A stretch of DNA of 64,000 bases from Montanilutibacter psychrotolerans (GCF_003719825.1 NZ_RIBS01000005.1:62001-126000), one strand, 5' to 3'. Numbered from the stretch's first letter, positions 1-8,767 are shown. The notes: generated by a model from the letters alone, not told the origin. Program-made: numbers and translations.

Positions 1-2
1 TC

Positions 3-464
3 TACCAGCCGCTGGCGATGGAGGAGTCGGGCTACACCAGCTACCTCACCGACCAGATCAAGGCCTCCGTGCGCCGCGAAATGGACAAGCGCGGCTATGT
101 GTTCGATGCCCAGAGTCCCGGCCTTCGCGTGAACTTCCAGGGCGTGGTCCGCGAGAAGACCGAGGTGTACAGCATGCCACGCACCGACGTGCACTACTTC
201 TACAGCTTCCGCGCGCGTCGTTACGTTGGCGTGCCGATCTGGTACGACCAGACCGAGGTGGATCAGTACACCGAAGGCACCCTGACCGTCGATCTGGTGG
301 ATGCCGCACGCAACCACCTGGTCTGGACCGGTGATGCGATCGGTCGCGTCACGCAGAAGACGCCGCAGCAACGCGCTACCGCGGCGGATGCATCGGTGGC
401 TGCGATCTTCGCCAAGTTCCCGTACACGGCCGGATCGGGCATGCCGGTGGCGCCGGCCCGCTGA
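3..464 (+). CDS. DUF4136 domain protein (5' end outside window)
   Basis: The frame is already open at the window edge, so the N-terminus, probably with a lipoprotein signal, is missing. The visible 154 residues show the C-terminal two thirds of a DUF4136 domain: an amphipathic helix rich in charged residues, then beta-strand segments with YFYSFRARRYVG, a GTLTVDLVD strand and the DAARNHLVWTGDA strand typical of the family, ending in an Ala-rich helix near KFPY. DUF4136 proteins are usually small outer-membrane or periplasmic lipoproteins of unknown role. A convergent lipase gene follows after 137 bases. Family assignment is fairly firm; function is unknown. Confidence 0.75.
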   Translation, partial: YQPLAMEESGYTSYLTDQIKASVRREMDKRGYVFDAQSPGLRVNFQGVVREKTEVYSMPRTDVHYFYSFRARRYVGVPIWYDQTEVDQYTEGTLTVDLVDAARNHLVWTGDAIGRVTQKTPQQRATAADASVAAIFAKFPYTAGSGMPVAPAR

Positions 465-601
465 GTCGCGGAGTCGTCAGCCAGCGCCTCGCGTCGACCC
501 GACAGTCGACGCGAGGGTGGGGTGGTTTGCACGCCGGGGCGAAGCCGTCGCGCATACGCGCTGTACCTTGAGCAGCCGGCATTGCGCCGCCGTGCCGAGC
601 G

Positions 602-1303
602 CTACTGAATCAAATTGGCCTGCAGCGACGCGGTCTGGCTGAGCAGGCCGAAGTGGCCGTAGGCGTAGGTGGTGCTGGCCGTTTCGTTCCAGATCGACGA
701 GGAGTGGATGCCGCCGACCGTGCACACGCCGGCATAGCAGACGATCTGGTCGTAGTACGACTTGATCGAATACACGCGACTGCCGAACTGCCGACCGTAC
801 AGGTCGTCCAGGAACGGGCTCGACACCGACAGCCCCTGGCTGCCGCAGGTGCTGTTGGCGACGTTGAACGGGTAGGTGCCGCACGACCACAGCCCGCGGA
901 ACGCGCCGGCAATGCCGACGAAGGCGTCCACGTCACCGCTCAGGCCGTTGCGCGCGATCTGGCTGGCGGCAAGCGTGGCGCCCATCGAGTGGCCCATGAC
1001 GTCGATGCGGCCCGTGCACGACGTCGCGATGGCATCGACCATGGCCGCCAGCACGGGGGCTTCCTCGCTGCCGCTGTGGTCGTTGCATCCGGCGCAGGTT
1101 TTGCTGCCCCAGTTGGGCCGGAATATCTCCCCAGCGGCCAGGCCGCGTGCGCGCAGCTCGGCGTAGGTGTTGTCGAAATCCGCCGGCGTTCCGGCGTTGC
1201 CATGCACCAGCACCACCGCGTCGCGGCACGCCGACCATGCCGTGGGTGCCAGCGCCAGCCACAGCAATGCGGCCAGGCCGAACCTGCAGAACCTGCTGTT
1301 CAT
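602..1303 (-). CDS. secreted lipase/esterase, alpha/beta hydrolase (Lipase_2-like)
   Basis: A 233-residue exported serine hydrolase. Residues 1-25 form a signal peptide ending TAWSA. An HGNAGTP oxyanion-loop segment lies near residue 34, the nucleophile is Ser106 in GHSMG, and plausible triad partners are Asp185 (YYDQIV) and His217 (YGHFGL). Several Cys in the mature part (70, 73, 96, 141, 153, 189, 194) suggest periplasmic or extracellular disulfides. The ATG at 1303 is chosen over a longer open frame because a good GGGAGG ribosome site precedes it and the signal peptide starts there. The likely substrate is a short- or medium-chain ester or triacylglycerol; specificity cannot be read. Confidence 0.8.
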   Translation of the reverse strand: MNSRFCRFGLAALLWLALAPTAWSACRDAVVLVHGNAGTPADFDNTYAELRARGLAAGEIFRPNWGSKTCAGCNDHSGSEEAPVLAAMVDAIATSCTGRIDVMGHSMGATLAASQIARNGLSGDVDAFVGIAGAFRGLWSCGTYPFNVANSTCGSQGLSVSSPFLDDLYGRQFGSRVYSIKSYYDQIVCYAGVCTVGGIHSSSIWNETASTTYAYGHFGLLSQTASLQANLIQ

Positions 1304-1630
1304 CGGAATTCCTCCCGCCGTGTCCGGCCGGTGGGATACCGGGCTCCGGAATCGGTCGAGGGACCCTAGCGCGCGGGTCTGCCCACCACCGTTGTACGAA
1401 AGGGCAGGCGGCCGAATCGGTGTCCGATGGCGACGGCCAGGAGCACTGCGCACCGGTCGCAACGCAGCCGGGTGTGCCCAAGGCACAAGCGTGGTTGCGC
1501 GGGCCGGTGGCCCAGGACGTCTCGATCCAGCGCGGATGAACGGCCTTGGCCCGTCTTCGGTCCCGAGGACGGGCGAAGAACGAGGACGTCAGAACGCGGT
1601 TGCCTGGGAGCAGTTGTTAGGGCGCGGCTG
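1304..1630. other. gene-poor gap of about 330 bases
   Basis: This stretch lies upstream of the minus-strand lipase and downstream of a minus-strand micro-protein. Short open frames on both strands have no ribosome site or recognisable product. I see no clear terminator, repeat or RNA gene; it presumably holds the lipase promoter. Confidence 0.5.
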
Positions 1631-1768
1631 TCAGAACATCGGCTGTGCTGACGGCCCGCCGCTGCCGTCCATCCAGGCCCAGGCAACCGCACACAGCAAT
1701 GCGGCGGCGAGCATGGCTCGAAGGATGCGTTCCAGCCGGTCCGGCCGGACGGGTTTCTGTGCGCTCAT
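1631..1768 (-). CDS. small single-pass membrane protein (45 aa), hypothetical
   Basis: A 45-residue frame with an AGGGGG ribosome site about six bases before its ATG. The first 15 residues are basic, then a hydrophobic helix (ILRAMLAAALLCAVAWAWM) could span the membrane, followed by a short Gly/Ser/Pro tail. I do not recognise the family. The good ribosome site and membrane helix argue that it is translated; the gap on either side gives no functional context. Confidence 0.5.
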   Translation of the reverse strand: MSAQKPVRPDRLERILRAMLAAALLCAVAWAWMDGSGGPSAQPMF

Positions 1769-1892
1769 GGCATTGCCCCCTGTGACGGGACAATGAGACG
1801 ACCAGGACGCGCTGGCGTCTGCGATTGCGGTCACATCGCCAGATGCCGTTAATCGGCCAGAAGGGATGGCGCGGCGTGGTGCTTTCCGCGAT

Positions 1893-2792
1893 TCAGCCGC
1901 CGTGGCCGCTGGTGTGTTCTGGCTGGGGATCGCCGGCCGCGATGCCGACGTCGAGACCGGCCTCCGAGTCGGCATGCGAACGCTCGGGCGGTCCGAACAG
2001 CTGCGCCAGGCGCGCGCGCAGGCGTTGCGGACGTGCAGCGTCGCGCAGCATCGCGCGCCATTCGTGGAAGGTCAGCGTGATCGGGTTGTGGCTGTGGATC
2101 GGGTTGACGATGCCGTACTCGCACTTCACTGCCGGATCTTCCTCGACGAAGGTGCCGAACATCTTGTCCCAGATGATCAGCACGCCGGCGTAGTTGCGAT
2201 CGATGTAGCGCGGGTTGCGCGCGTGGTGCACGCGGTGGTGCGAAGGGGTATTGAAGACCCGCTCCAGCCAGCCCAGCCGGCCGATCGCTTCGGTGTGCAC
2301 GAAGAACTGGAATCCCAGGTTGATCGCCACCACCGCGACCACATGGCGTGGTTCGAAGCCGATCCAGGCCAGCGGCAACCAGAACAGCCACATGCCCGAG
2401 ATGGGGTAGGTCAGGCTCTGGCGGAACGCGGTCGAGAGATTCAACCGCGGCGAGGAGTGGTGGGTCACGTGCGAAGCCCACATCCAGCGGATGCGGTGGC
2501 TGGCGCGATGGAACCAGTAGTAGAAGAAGTCCTGCGCGAGAAACAGCACGAACACGCTGGCGATGCTGGCATCGATCTCGAACAGGCGATAGCGATAGGC
2601 CACCGTGTACACGCCGATCACCAGCAGCCCTGCCAGCGCATCGGAGGCCTGGTGCATCAACGCCAGGCCCGCGTTCGACAAGGTATCGGCGAGGCTGTAC
2701 GCGTCGGGCCGGCGACGCCGCCAGTACCACGCCTCCAGGGCGATCAGGCCGAGGAATACCGGCGCCATCGCCAGCAGGATCCATTGCTCCAT
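1893..2792 (-). CDS. sterol desaturase / fatty acid hydroxylase family protein
   Basis: A 299-residue integral membrane di-iron oxygenase of the sterol desaturase superfamily. Several hydrophobic segments in the first 170 residues surround the His-box set: HRASHR, HVTHHSS and HHRVHHARN, the usual eight-His ligand pattern. Family members insert OH groups or double bonds into lipids at the cytoplasmic membrane. The C-terminus ends in a polar tail. The ATG overlaps the stop of the upstream SRPBCC gene as ATGA, so the two are translationally coupled and may act on the same lipid-like ligand. The exact substrate is not readable. Confidence 0.85.
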   Translation of the reverse strand: MEQWILLAMAPVFLGLIALEAWYWRRRRPDAYSLADTLSNAGLALMHQASDALAGLLVIGVYTVAYRYRLFEIDASIASVFVLFLAQDFFYYWFHRASHRIRWMWASHVTHHSSPRLNLSTAFRQSLTYPISGMWLFWLPLAWIGFEPRHVVAVVAINLGFQFFVHTEAIGRLGWLERVFNTPSHHRVHHARNPRYIDRNYAGVLIIWDKMFGTFVEEDPAVKCEYGIVNPIHSHNPITLTFHEWRAMLRDAARPQRLRARLAQLFGPPERSHADSEAGLDVGIAAGDPQPEHTSGHGG

Positions 2793-3277
2793 CAGCGGCG
2801 GTCTCCGGTTTCGTCGGGTTGGCAGGCGACGGCGATCGCGTCCAGGCAGCGCGTCATGGCCGCTTTCATGCACACGCGCAGCAACGGCCAGCACAGCGGC
2901 CACAGCAGCGGCGAGGTGAGTTCGAATCGGTAACTCCAGCGTAGCAACGAACCCGACGGTTGCGTGTCGATTCGCCAGTCGGCATGACCAGCGCGCACCA
3001 GCCACGCAAACGGCGCGACGAACCCGTCAAGGCGGTAGGCGTGACGGTGTGGGGGTTCCAGCGCGGTGATGCGTTCGCGCAGCACGCTGCCATCGGCGTT
3101 GTGGATGCTGCGCGTGCTGCCCAGTGCGGGCGGCGCGTCCAGGACGATGCGCTCGATCGCGGCGATCGGACCATAGCCACGGAAAGTGGCCGGGAATGCG
3201 ACAGGATCGAGCAGCAACGCGAACACCCGGCTGGGCGTTGCGTCGACGTGGCGGGCGACATCGATCCGGATTTCCAT
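2792..3277 (-). CDS. SRPBCC (START/Bet v1-like) family protein
   Basis: A 161-residue protein with the SRPBCC layout: an N-terminal strand and VDATPSRVFALLLDPVAFPATF helical segment, then alternating strands and a long C-terminal helix from about residue 120 that carries the hydrophobic LLWPLCWPLLRVCM stretch. The fold is a hydrophobic-ligand pocket used for lipids, polyketides or cofactors. It overlaps the desaturase start by ATGA, pointing to a shared operon, perhaps ligand binding or presentation for the membrane oxygenase. That link is inference. Confidence 0.75.
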   Translation of the reverse strand: MEIRIDVARHVDATPSRVFALLLDPVAFPATFRGYGPIAAIERIVLDAPPALGSTRSIHNADGSVLRERITALEPPHRHAYRLDGFVAPFAWLVRAGHADWRIDTQPSGSLLRWSYRFELTSPLLWPLCWPLLRVCMKAAMTRCLDAIAVACQPDETGDRR

Positions 3278-3355
3278 ACGCCCGAGTTTGGACGGAGGCG
3301 CCGGAGTTCGTCCAGAGGGGATCGCACCGGCTCCCGATATTTCGGGGGCGTTGGC

Positions 3356-3709
3356 TCAAAGCAGGTGTAGCTCGATACCCTGGTCGAAGCGGGTGCGGTA
3401 CTTCTCGCGCTCCTCGCGGCAATAGCTGCTGCCCATGGCGAACTTGCGGCAGATCGCCGGGCGCAGTTCGTAGATGCTGCAGCACATGCGCGAATGGTCG
3501 ACCGCGACGCACCAGCCGTCGGAATCGCGCGCCATCACATCCAGGCCCTGCACGCTGCGCTCTACGTACTGGCGCGGGACCGGATCGTCGGGCATCACCA
3601 CCACGGTGAGGCGGCAACAGACCGCATCGCAGGCGCTGCAGCAGACCTTCTCGGCAACGGGCGCGGCCGAGGGCACGATGTCGTCGATGGCATTGCGCTG
3701 GCGGCTCAT
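3356..3709 (-). CDS. YkgJ-family cysteine cluster protein
   Basis: A 117-residue protein with the YkgJ cysteine pattern: VCCSACDAVCCRL near residues 22-33, a WCVAVD segment, MCCSIYELRPAICRKF near residues 75-90 and a final Cys at 97. These eight or so Cys are thought to bind a zinc or iron-sulphur cluster; no enzymatic role is established. The start at 3709 is preferred to a longer open frame because the family begins with a short polar leader before the first Cys pair. It sits apart from its neighbours, so context adds little. Confidence 0.85.
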   Translation of the reverse strand: MSRQRNAIDDIVPSAAPVAEKVCCSACDAVCCRLTVVVMPDDPVPRQYVERSVQGLDVMARDSDGWCVAVDHSRMCCSIYELRPAICRKFAMGSSYCREEREKYRTRFDQGIELHLL

Positions 3710-4215
3710 GCGCACGGCTCCGCACCGCGTATAACGACGGGCGGTGTCGCAGCGGGCTGGCGACAATCCGAAAACGGGGTGGTGGCATGACCCGGCATGG
3801 GCGCTCCCGAGGGGGCGTCGGTCCGCACAGGCGGAACGGTGACGCGTGAGAGGAGCGAAGCGGGCGACTGTGCAGCGGCCGGGCGAGACGCATGAGGTGA
3901 CGTGGTGCCGGGCCATCGTACACCCCCGCGCCCTGCGGGACCGATCGGAGGGTTCAGAAAGAACCGCGGGAGGCGCCCTCGAAACCGGGCGCGCCTTGCC
4001 GAGCTGGCCTGCCCCAGGACAGTCCAGCGCCGACTGACGGCCCCGGACCACAGGGCACCGGCCTGATCGCACGGGCGGGCAGAGGTCTAGGCCAGGCACC
4101 TGCCGGCCGTCGGGCGGGGGCGTTTGACCGGACGTCGGGGCGAGCCGGGCGCAGGCCGTTCGCGGCAAGCGGACTGGCTATGATCGCGCGGCCACCGTCC
4201 GATGCCGTGCCGCCC
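3710..4215. other. intergenic region of about 500 bases between divergent genes
   Basis: It separates the minus-strand YkgJ gene from the plus-strand DUF4124 gene and so should carry two promoters. I see a possible -10 (TATGAT) at 4179-4184 for the plus-strand gene and a small GGTTC-AGAAA-GAACC hairpin at 3951-3965. Short open frames in it lack ribosome sites. No RNA gene recognised. Confidence 0.5.
4179..4184 (+). promoter_or_regulatory. candidate -10 box for the DUF4124 gene
   Basis: TATGAT, five of six matches to the sigma-70 -10, lies 31 bases before the chosen ATG. No convincing -35 is seen at the expected distance. Confidence 0.35.
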
Positions 4216-4680
4216 ATGCGATTGCCCGCTGCCCTGTTCGCCATCGTCATGCTGTTGGGGATCTCGCTCGCCACCGGCCCGGCCGAGGCCCAGGTCTACA
4301 AGTGGAAGGACGCCAACGGCCAAACGGTCTACAGCGATACCCCGGCTCCCGGACAGGCTGCGGCACCCACGCGGCCGCCCGCGCCCAAGCCGGCGGCACC
4401 GACCGTCCGCAACGTGCCCAGTCGCGCGGTCGTGGCGGTCGCATCCGGTGGCAGCGCCACCCCGGCGCAGTGCCTCGCGGCGAACCTGGCGCAGTTGCGC
4501 GCGCTGGGCTGTGGCATCGAACAGGCCGGGTGCCCGGCGTTGCGCGAATACCAGAGCGAGACCGCCGATGGGATCGAGCGTCGACGTTCGCGTTGGCAGG
4601 CACGGCCCGACCAGGCCCGCACGCTGGACACCCGTGTGAACGGGCAGGTCGTGGCGCTCCTGCGCAGCCGGGGCTGCTGA
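4216..4680 (+). CDS. DUF4124 domain-containing exported protein
   Basis: A 154-residue exported protein. The ATG at 4216 begins a clear signal peptide ending GPAEAQ, followed directly by the DUF4124 signature VYKWKDANGQTVYSDTPAPG, a short WW-like beta module. A Pro/Ala linker leads to a C-terminal region with four Cys (CLAANLAQLRALGCGIEQAGCPAL and the terminal RGC) and a charged helix. The upstream in-frame ATG at 4180 would add 12 residues before the signal peptide and is less likely. DUF4124 proteins are common envelope proteins of Xanthomonadaceae with no assigned activity. Confidence 0.8.
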   Translation: MRLPAALFAIVMLLGISLATGPAEAQVYKWKDANGQTVYSDTPAPGQAAAPTRPPAPKPAAPTVRNVPSRAVVAVASGGSATPAQCLAANLAQLRALGCGIEQAGCPALREYQSETADGIERRRSRWQARPDQARTLDTRVNGQVVALLRSRGC

Positions 4681-4686
4681 ACTTCG

Positions 4687-5187
4687 TCAGCCCTGGCCCG
4701 CGAGGGACAACTGGGTCAGGTAGAGGCGGGTGTCGAACTCGAGCTGGTGGTAATCGCCGGCCATGTGCGTGCACAGCTGGTAGAAGGCCTTGTCGTGCTC
4801 ACGATGCTTCAGGTGCGCCAGTTCGTGCACCACGATCATGCGCAGGAACTCGGCCGGGGCGTCGCGGAACACCGTGGCGATACGAATCTCGCGACTGGCC
4901 TTGAGTCGCCCTCCCTGCACGCGCGACACCGAGGTGTGCGTGCCCAGTGCCTGCTGCACCACGTGCAGGTGGTTGTCGTAGGCCACCTTCGCCAGCGGCG
5001 GGGCCGTGCGCATCCAGCGGTTCTTCATCTCGACCGTGTAGTCGTACAGCGCGCGGTCGTTGCGCACCGCGTGCGCCTCGCCGTAGCGCTCGCGCAGGTG
5101 GGCCTCCAGCTTGCCGGCGGCGATCAATGCGCGCACCTGTTCCAGCACGGGTTCGGGATAGCCAACAAGGTATTTCAACGACGACAT
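4687..5187 (-). CDS. YgjP-like / DUF45 zinc metallopeptidase
   Basis: A 166-residue protein with the metalloprotease motif HELAHLKHREH: His121, Glu122, His125 and His131, the YgjP/SprT-like arrangement with a third ligand shortly downstream. The preceding strands (KASREIRIATVFRDAP) match the DUF45 family. There is no signal peptide or membrane helix, so it is probably cytoplasmic. E. coli YgjP and its relatives are poorly characterised and have no settled substrate. It converges with the DUF4124 gene with only six bases between stops. Confidence 0.8.
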   Translation of the reverse strand: MSSLKYLVGYPEPVLEQVRALIAAGKLEAHLRERYGEAHAVRNDRALYDYTVEMKNRWMRTAPPLAKVAYDNHLHVVQQALGTHTSVSRVQGGRLKASREIRIATVFRDAPAEFLRMIVVHELAHLKHREHDKAFYQLCTHMAGDYHQLEFDTRLYLTQLSLAGQG

Positions 5188-5316
5188 GCCACCACCATAC
5201 GGAGACCCGCCCCATGCAGCTAGCGCCGCACGCGACGGTCCGTCTCGTCGCGGTGGTTCCAACCGGGCACGCACTGGAGTAGCTTGCCGCTCCCTGACCG
5301 CAAACCGGAGACACCG

Positions 5317-5691
5317 ATGGACCTCGTGCAGATGCTGGTTTCGCAGCTCGGCATCAACGATCAGCAGGCACGTGGCGGTACCGGATTGCTGCTGAAGCTG
5401 GCCCAGGACCGGCTTGCCGGAAGCGAATTCGCCTCGTTGGCCAATGCCGTGCCCGGTGCGGCGGACCTCATCGCAGCGGCACCGGGCGAGGACGACGGCG
5501 GCCTGATGGGCGCGCTTGGCGGGCTGCTCGGCGGCCAGGCCGGCGACCTGATGACGCTTGCAAACGGTTTCTCCAAGCTGGGCGTCGACCTGGACACCGC
5601 CAGGAACTTCCTGCCAGTCATCACCGGCTTTCTCGGCGAGAAAGGCGATGGCGCAGCGCAGGCGGTGCTGGCCAAACTGCTGGGTCGCTGA
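5317..5691 (+). CDS. DUF2780 domain-containing protein
   Basis: A 124-residue protein preceded by a GGAG ribosome site six bases before the ATG. It consists of amphipathic helices around a low-complexity Gly-rich centre (GGLMGALGGLLGGQAGDL), then a helix containing FSKLGVDLDTARNFLPVITGFL, the layout of DUF2780 (VcgC/VcgE) proteins. No signal peptide is evident. An imperfect hairpin (TGAACCGG ... CCGGTTCA) starts on its stop codon at 5689 and closes at 5725. Function unknown. Confidence 0.7.
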   Translation: MDLVQMLVSQLGINDQQARGGTGLLLKLAQDRLAGSEFASLANAVPGAADLIAAAPGEDDGGLMGALGGLLGGQAGDLMTLANGFSKLGVDLDTARNFLPVITGFLGEKGDGAAQAVLAKLLGR

Positions 5692-5835
5692 ACCGGTACC
5701 CATGCCGAACCAATGACCCGGTTCACGGGTCCAAGCGACGGCTGCCGTCGGCGTTGATTCAACCGCAACGAGGCACGCGTCAGCCGATCGCTGGCCGTGC
5801 ACCACCACCCGCATCCCCCACGCAAGAGGTTTCCC

Positions 5836-6345
5836 ATGACGATTTCGATGTATTCCGCCTCCGTGCCGGTGTTCAAGCAGATGCTCGGCAGTCTCGACGC
5901 GCTGCTTGCCAAGGCCGCCGCGCATGCCGGCGAGCGCAAGATCGACCCGCCGGCGCTGCTGCAGGCACGGTTGTTCCCGGACATGTTCGCGCTGACTCGT
6001 CAGGTGCAGGTCGCGTGCGATTTCGCCAAGAGCGTCCCGGCGCGCCTTGCCGGTGTCGAGGTTCCCTCGTACGAGGACAACGAGCAGGGCTTCGATGAAC
6101 TGCGCGCCCGCGTCGCCACCACCCTGGCCTTCATCGACGGCCTGGAAGCGACGCTGTTCGAGGGCAGCGAGCAGCGCGCGATCGTGCTGCGACCGGGTAC
6201 GCCGAAGGAACGCACGCTGGACGGCCAGACCTATTTGTTGAGCTATGGCCTGCCGCAGTTCTTCTTCCATGTCACCACCGCCTACGCCCTGCTGCGCCAC
6301 AACGGCGTCGAGGTGGGCAAGCGCGACTTCATGGGCTCGTACTGA
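5836..6345 (+). CDS. DUF1993 domain-containing protein
   Basis: A 169-residue all-helical protein preceded by AAGAGG seven bases before the ATG. The start SMYSASVPVFKQMLGSLDALL, the central PDMFALTRQVQVACDFAKS and the end FHVTTAYALLRHNGVEVGKRDFMGSY match DUF1993, a DinB-like four-helix family often annotated as hypothetical or stress related. Conserved His/Asp positions could bind a metal, but no activity is known. It is followed by a DUF998 gene after 67 bases on the same strand. Confidence 0.85.
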   Translation: MTISMYSASVPVFKQMLGSLDALLAKAAAHAGERKIDPPALLQARLFPDMFALTRQVQVACDFAKSVPARLAGVEVPSYEDNEQGFDELRARVATTLAFIDGLEATLFEGSEQRAIVLRPGTPKERTLDGQTYLLSYGLPQFFFHVTTAYALLRHNGVEVGKRDFMGSY

Positions 6346-6412
6346 GCCACAAGGACCGATCGGCCGGCGCGTGCGCTGGCCGATCCGGCGATGCACGCAA
6401 CCGGGAGTGGCA

Positions 6413-7177
6413 ATGGTCAGGATGGACCGGACTGGACAGGACGATGCAGGCAACAACGACGTGCGGCCGGTGCTGCGTGTCAGCGACATCGGTGACGATG
6501 CCGTGCTGACGACGGCAGTACGGCCGGTGGGCCGGACTTCCCCGGAGCGATCGATGGTGGCGATCCTCGCGCAGCTCTCGCTGGGAAGTGTGGCCGCGTT
6601 CGCGATGGTCACGGTGGTGTTGCAGTGGCTGCGTGAGGATCTCGACTGGCAGCGCGCGCCGCTGAGTTTGTACCTGTCGGGTGCGCACGGCTGCTACCTG
6701 CAGTCGGGCTATTTCGTGCTGGCCGTGGCGCTGGTGGCGTTGGGTTTCAGCTACTACCGGGCCCTGCCGGCGCATGCGCGCAGTGCCGCGCCACTGCTGC
6801 TGTTTGCTGTGTCCGGCGTGGCCCTGGTGGTGACGGCCGTGGCCGAATCCAATCTTCCCGGCCAGGCGCCGACCTTTGCCGGCTGGGTGCATGGCGTTGC
6901 GGCGCAGGCGGCGTTCCTGTGCGTGACCACCGCGATGTTGCTGCAGTCGTGGCGGCTGCGCGGGGATGCGATGTGGCGCGGGCGCTTCCTGCCGGCGTTC
7001 ACGCTGGCGGTGGTCGCGTTCCTGGCGCTGTGGACCCTGGCGCTGTGGCGTGACGCGCCACGCGGGCTGGTGCAGAAGGGCGTGATCGCGCTGGTGCTGG
7101 CCTGGTTGTGGATGGCAGCGTGGTGGCTGCGACGCGGCGTGCCGCAACCGGCCGCGCGACCCGGCGGCCCGGTCTAG
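6413..7177 (+). CDS. DUF998 multi-pass membrane protein
   Basis: A 254-residue protein with a hydrophilic N-terminal extension of about 45 residues, then six predicted membrane helices with the DUF998 arrangement (AAFAMVTVVLQWL, FVLAVALVALGFSYY, AAPLLLFAVSGVALVV, VHGVAAQAAFLCVTTAML and two C-terminal helices). A GGGAGTGG ribosome site supports the ATG at 6413. Its TAG stop shares a single CTAG with the stop of the converging pseudouridine synthase. Function of the family is unknown. Confidence 0.75.
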   Translation: MVRMDRTGQDDAGNNDVRPVLRVSDIGDDAVLTTAVRPVGRTSPERSMVAILAQLSLGSVAAFAMVTVVLQWLREDLDWQRAPLSLYLSGAHGCYLQSGYFVLAVALVALGFSYYRALPAHARSAAPLLLFAVSGVALVVTAVAESNLPGQAPTFAGWVHGVAAQAAFLCVTTAMLLQSWRLRGDAMWRGRFLPAFTLAVVAFLALWTLALWRDAPRGLVQKGVIALVLAWLWMAAWWLRRGVPQPAARPGGPV

Positions 7178-7887
7178 AAGCGATCGGCCGGCGGCTGATA
7201 GCGCCACTGCGCCGCCGGCATCTTGCCCATCGACACGCGGCCGATGCGGATACGCCGGATCGCCACGACGTCCAACCCGACCTCGTTGCACATGTGCCGC
7301 AACTGGCCCGGGCGCACGTCGTGGATGGCGAAGCGCAGCCGCACCTCGTTTTGCCAGCTGACCTTGCACGGCGGCAACGCGCGCCCCTGGTAGCTGAGGC
7401 CGCGAGACAGCTTGCCCAGCGTGTACGGGCCGGTCTTGCCACTTACCTCGACCACGAATTCCTGCTCGATCTGCGCGCCGTCCTCGCGGAATCGGCGCAG
7501 GACACGCTCGTCCTGGCTGACCACGACCAGGCCGCTGGCTTCGTCGTCGAGCACCATCAGCGGGGCGAGATGGCGGTAGTGGCGTTGAAGTTCGCGAATT
7601 CCAGACAGGTCGCCTTCGGCGTGCTCGGCCGGAATCACCAGCGAGGCGCAATCGGCAAACGCGACGCCGGCCGGCTTGTGCAGCAGCATGGTCGCCGGCT
7701 CGCTGGCTTCCAGCACGGCATCCTGCGCGATGCTGACCTGCGCGTCGGGGGCGACGGTGAACTGCGGTTCCTCGACGACCGTACCGTCGACGCTGACCCA
7801 GCCGCCCTCGATGTACTGCTCGGCCTCGCGGCGCGAGCAACGGACGAGGTCGGCAACGAGCCGCGAAAGGCGGACGGGTTCGGACAT
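7174..7887 (-). CDS. RluF/RsuA-like rRNA pseudouridine synthase
   Basis: A 237-residue RsuA-family enzyme. Residues 5-55 form an S4 RNA-binding module (RLSRLVADLVRCSRREAEQYI); the catalytic segment is LMVLDDEASGLVVVSQD, where the family's GRLD motif has drifted to MVLD but keeps the Asp; the C-terminus has the HDVRPGQLRHMCNEVGLDV block that matches the family's REGRNRQIRRM. These enzymes isomerise U to pseudouridine in rRNA or tRNA. The divergence of motif II makes the target uncertain; RluF-like specificity is the closest guess. The start at 7887 fits the family N-terminus. Confidence 0.75.
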   Translation of the reverse strand: MSEPVRLSRLVADLVRCSRREAEQYIEGGWVSVDGTVVEEPQFTVAPDAQVSIAQDAVLEASEPATMLLHKPAGVAFADCASLVIPAEHAEGDLSGIRELQRHYRHLAPLMVLDDEASGLVVVSQDERVLRRFREDGAQIEQEFVVEVSGKTGPYTLGKLSRGLSYQGRALPPCKVSWQNEVRLRFAIHDVRPGQLRHMCNEVGLDVVAIRRIRIGRVSMGKMPAAQWRYQPPADRF

Positions 7888-8062
7888 GGAAAAGCCTTGC
7901 GATGCGACGGGACAGGGCACGCAGTGTAATGAACCGCGTCACCGGGCGGCGTATCCGTCGCCGCCGACGGGGCGGTTGCCGGCAGCCGGCCGGGCCGCGT
8001 CAGGCGCTGGCCATGCCTGCCAGGCACCTGCATGCTGTGCATTCCACGAACAGGTCACCGGC

Positions 8063-8767
8063 ATGGGCGAGCACGAACACCGCAACGACGACGCGCCCGC
8101 AAGCGCCACAACTCCCGGCGCCGGCACCGACATGGACGCGGACATGCAGCGCGACTGGCCACTGCGCATCGGGGCCGAGCAATGGTCGGCGCTGCAGACC
8201 GCGCATGCGACGCCCGCGCGGGCCTACCACCACTTCGGCCACGTGCGCGAGGTGCTGCGCCACTACGCCGACGTGGCCGCGGGGCCGGGCTGGCGGCAAC
8301 CGGCCGAGGTGCTGCTGGCCGTGCTGTACCACGACGCCATCTACCAGCCGGGACGACGCGACAACGAGGCACGCTCGGCGCAGCTCGCCCGCGAGCACAT
8401 CGCGCACTGGCTCCACGGGCAGGTCGATGCGACGCGCGTGGCCGACTTGATCGCGATGACTGCGCGCCACGGACAGATCGACGACGCGGCACTGGCGGCC
8501 GATCCGGCAATCGAGGACGCGCGGCATTTCCTGGATGCCGACATGGCCATCCTGGGTGCCGCGCCCGAGCAGTTCGATGCCTACCATCGCGGCATCGCCG
8601 CCGAGTACCGCGGGCACGTGCCAGGGCCGTTGTTCCGGCTCAATCGACGCCGTTTCCTGAAGGCCCTGGTGGGGCGCGAACGGATCTTCCTGAGCGAGTT
8701 CTTCCATCACCGGTATGACGTCCAGGCGCGCAACAACCTGCGCCGCGCGATCACCGAAAAGCGCTGA
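8063..8767 (+). CDS. predicted metal-dependent HD-superfamily phosphohydrolase
   Basis: A 234-residue protein of the COG4339 type. After a disordered 28-residue N-terminus comes WSALQTAHATPARAYHHFGHVREVL, then the metal-binding LYHDAIY with its HD pair, and a second conserved block HFLDADMAILGAAPEQFDAYHRGIAAEY with DAD and His. Members are predicted to hydrolyse phosphate esters or nucleotides; the substrate is unknown. ATG 8132 would remove the disordered N-terminus; 8063 has an AGGT nine bases upstream. It is divergent from the pseudouridine synthase. Confidence 0.8.
   Translation: MGEHEHRNDDAPASATTPGAGTDMDADMQRDWPLRIGAEQWSALQTAHATPARAYHHFGHVREVLRHYADVAAGPGWRQPAEVLLAVLYHDAIYQPGRRDNEARSAQLAREHIAHWLHGQVDATRVADLIAMTARHGQIDDAALAADPAIEDARHFLDADMAILGAAPEQFDAYHRGIAAEYRGHVPGPLFRLNRRRFLKALVGRERIFLSEFFHHRYDVQARNNLRRAITEKR

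Noticed and set aside
1849-2784. 311-codon minus-strand frame overlapping the sterol desaturase
   Set aside because: Another frame of the same gene; the His-box frame 1893-2792 is clearly the coding one.
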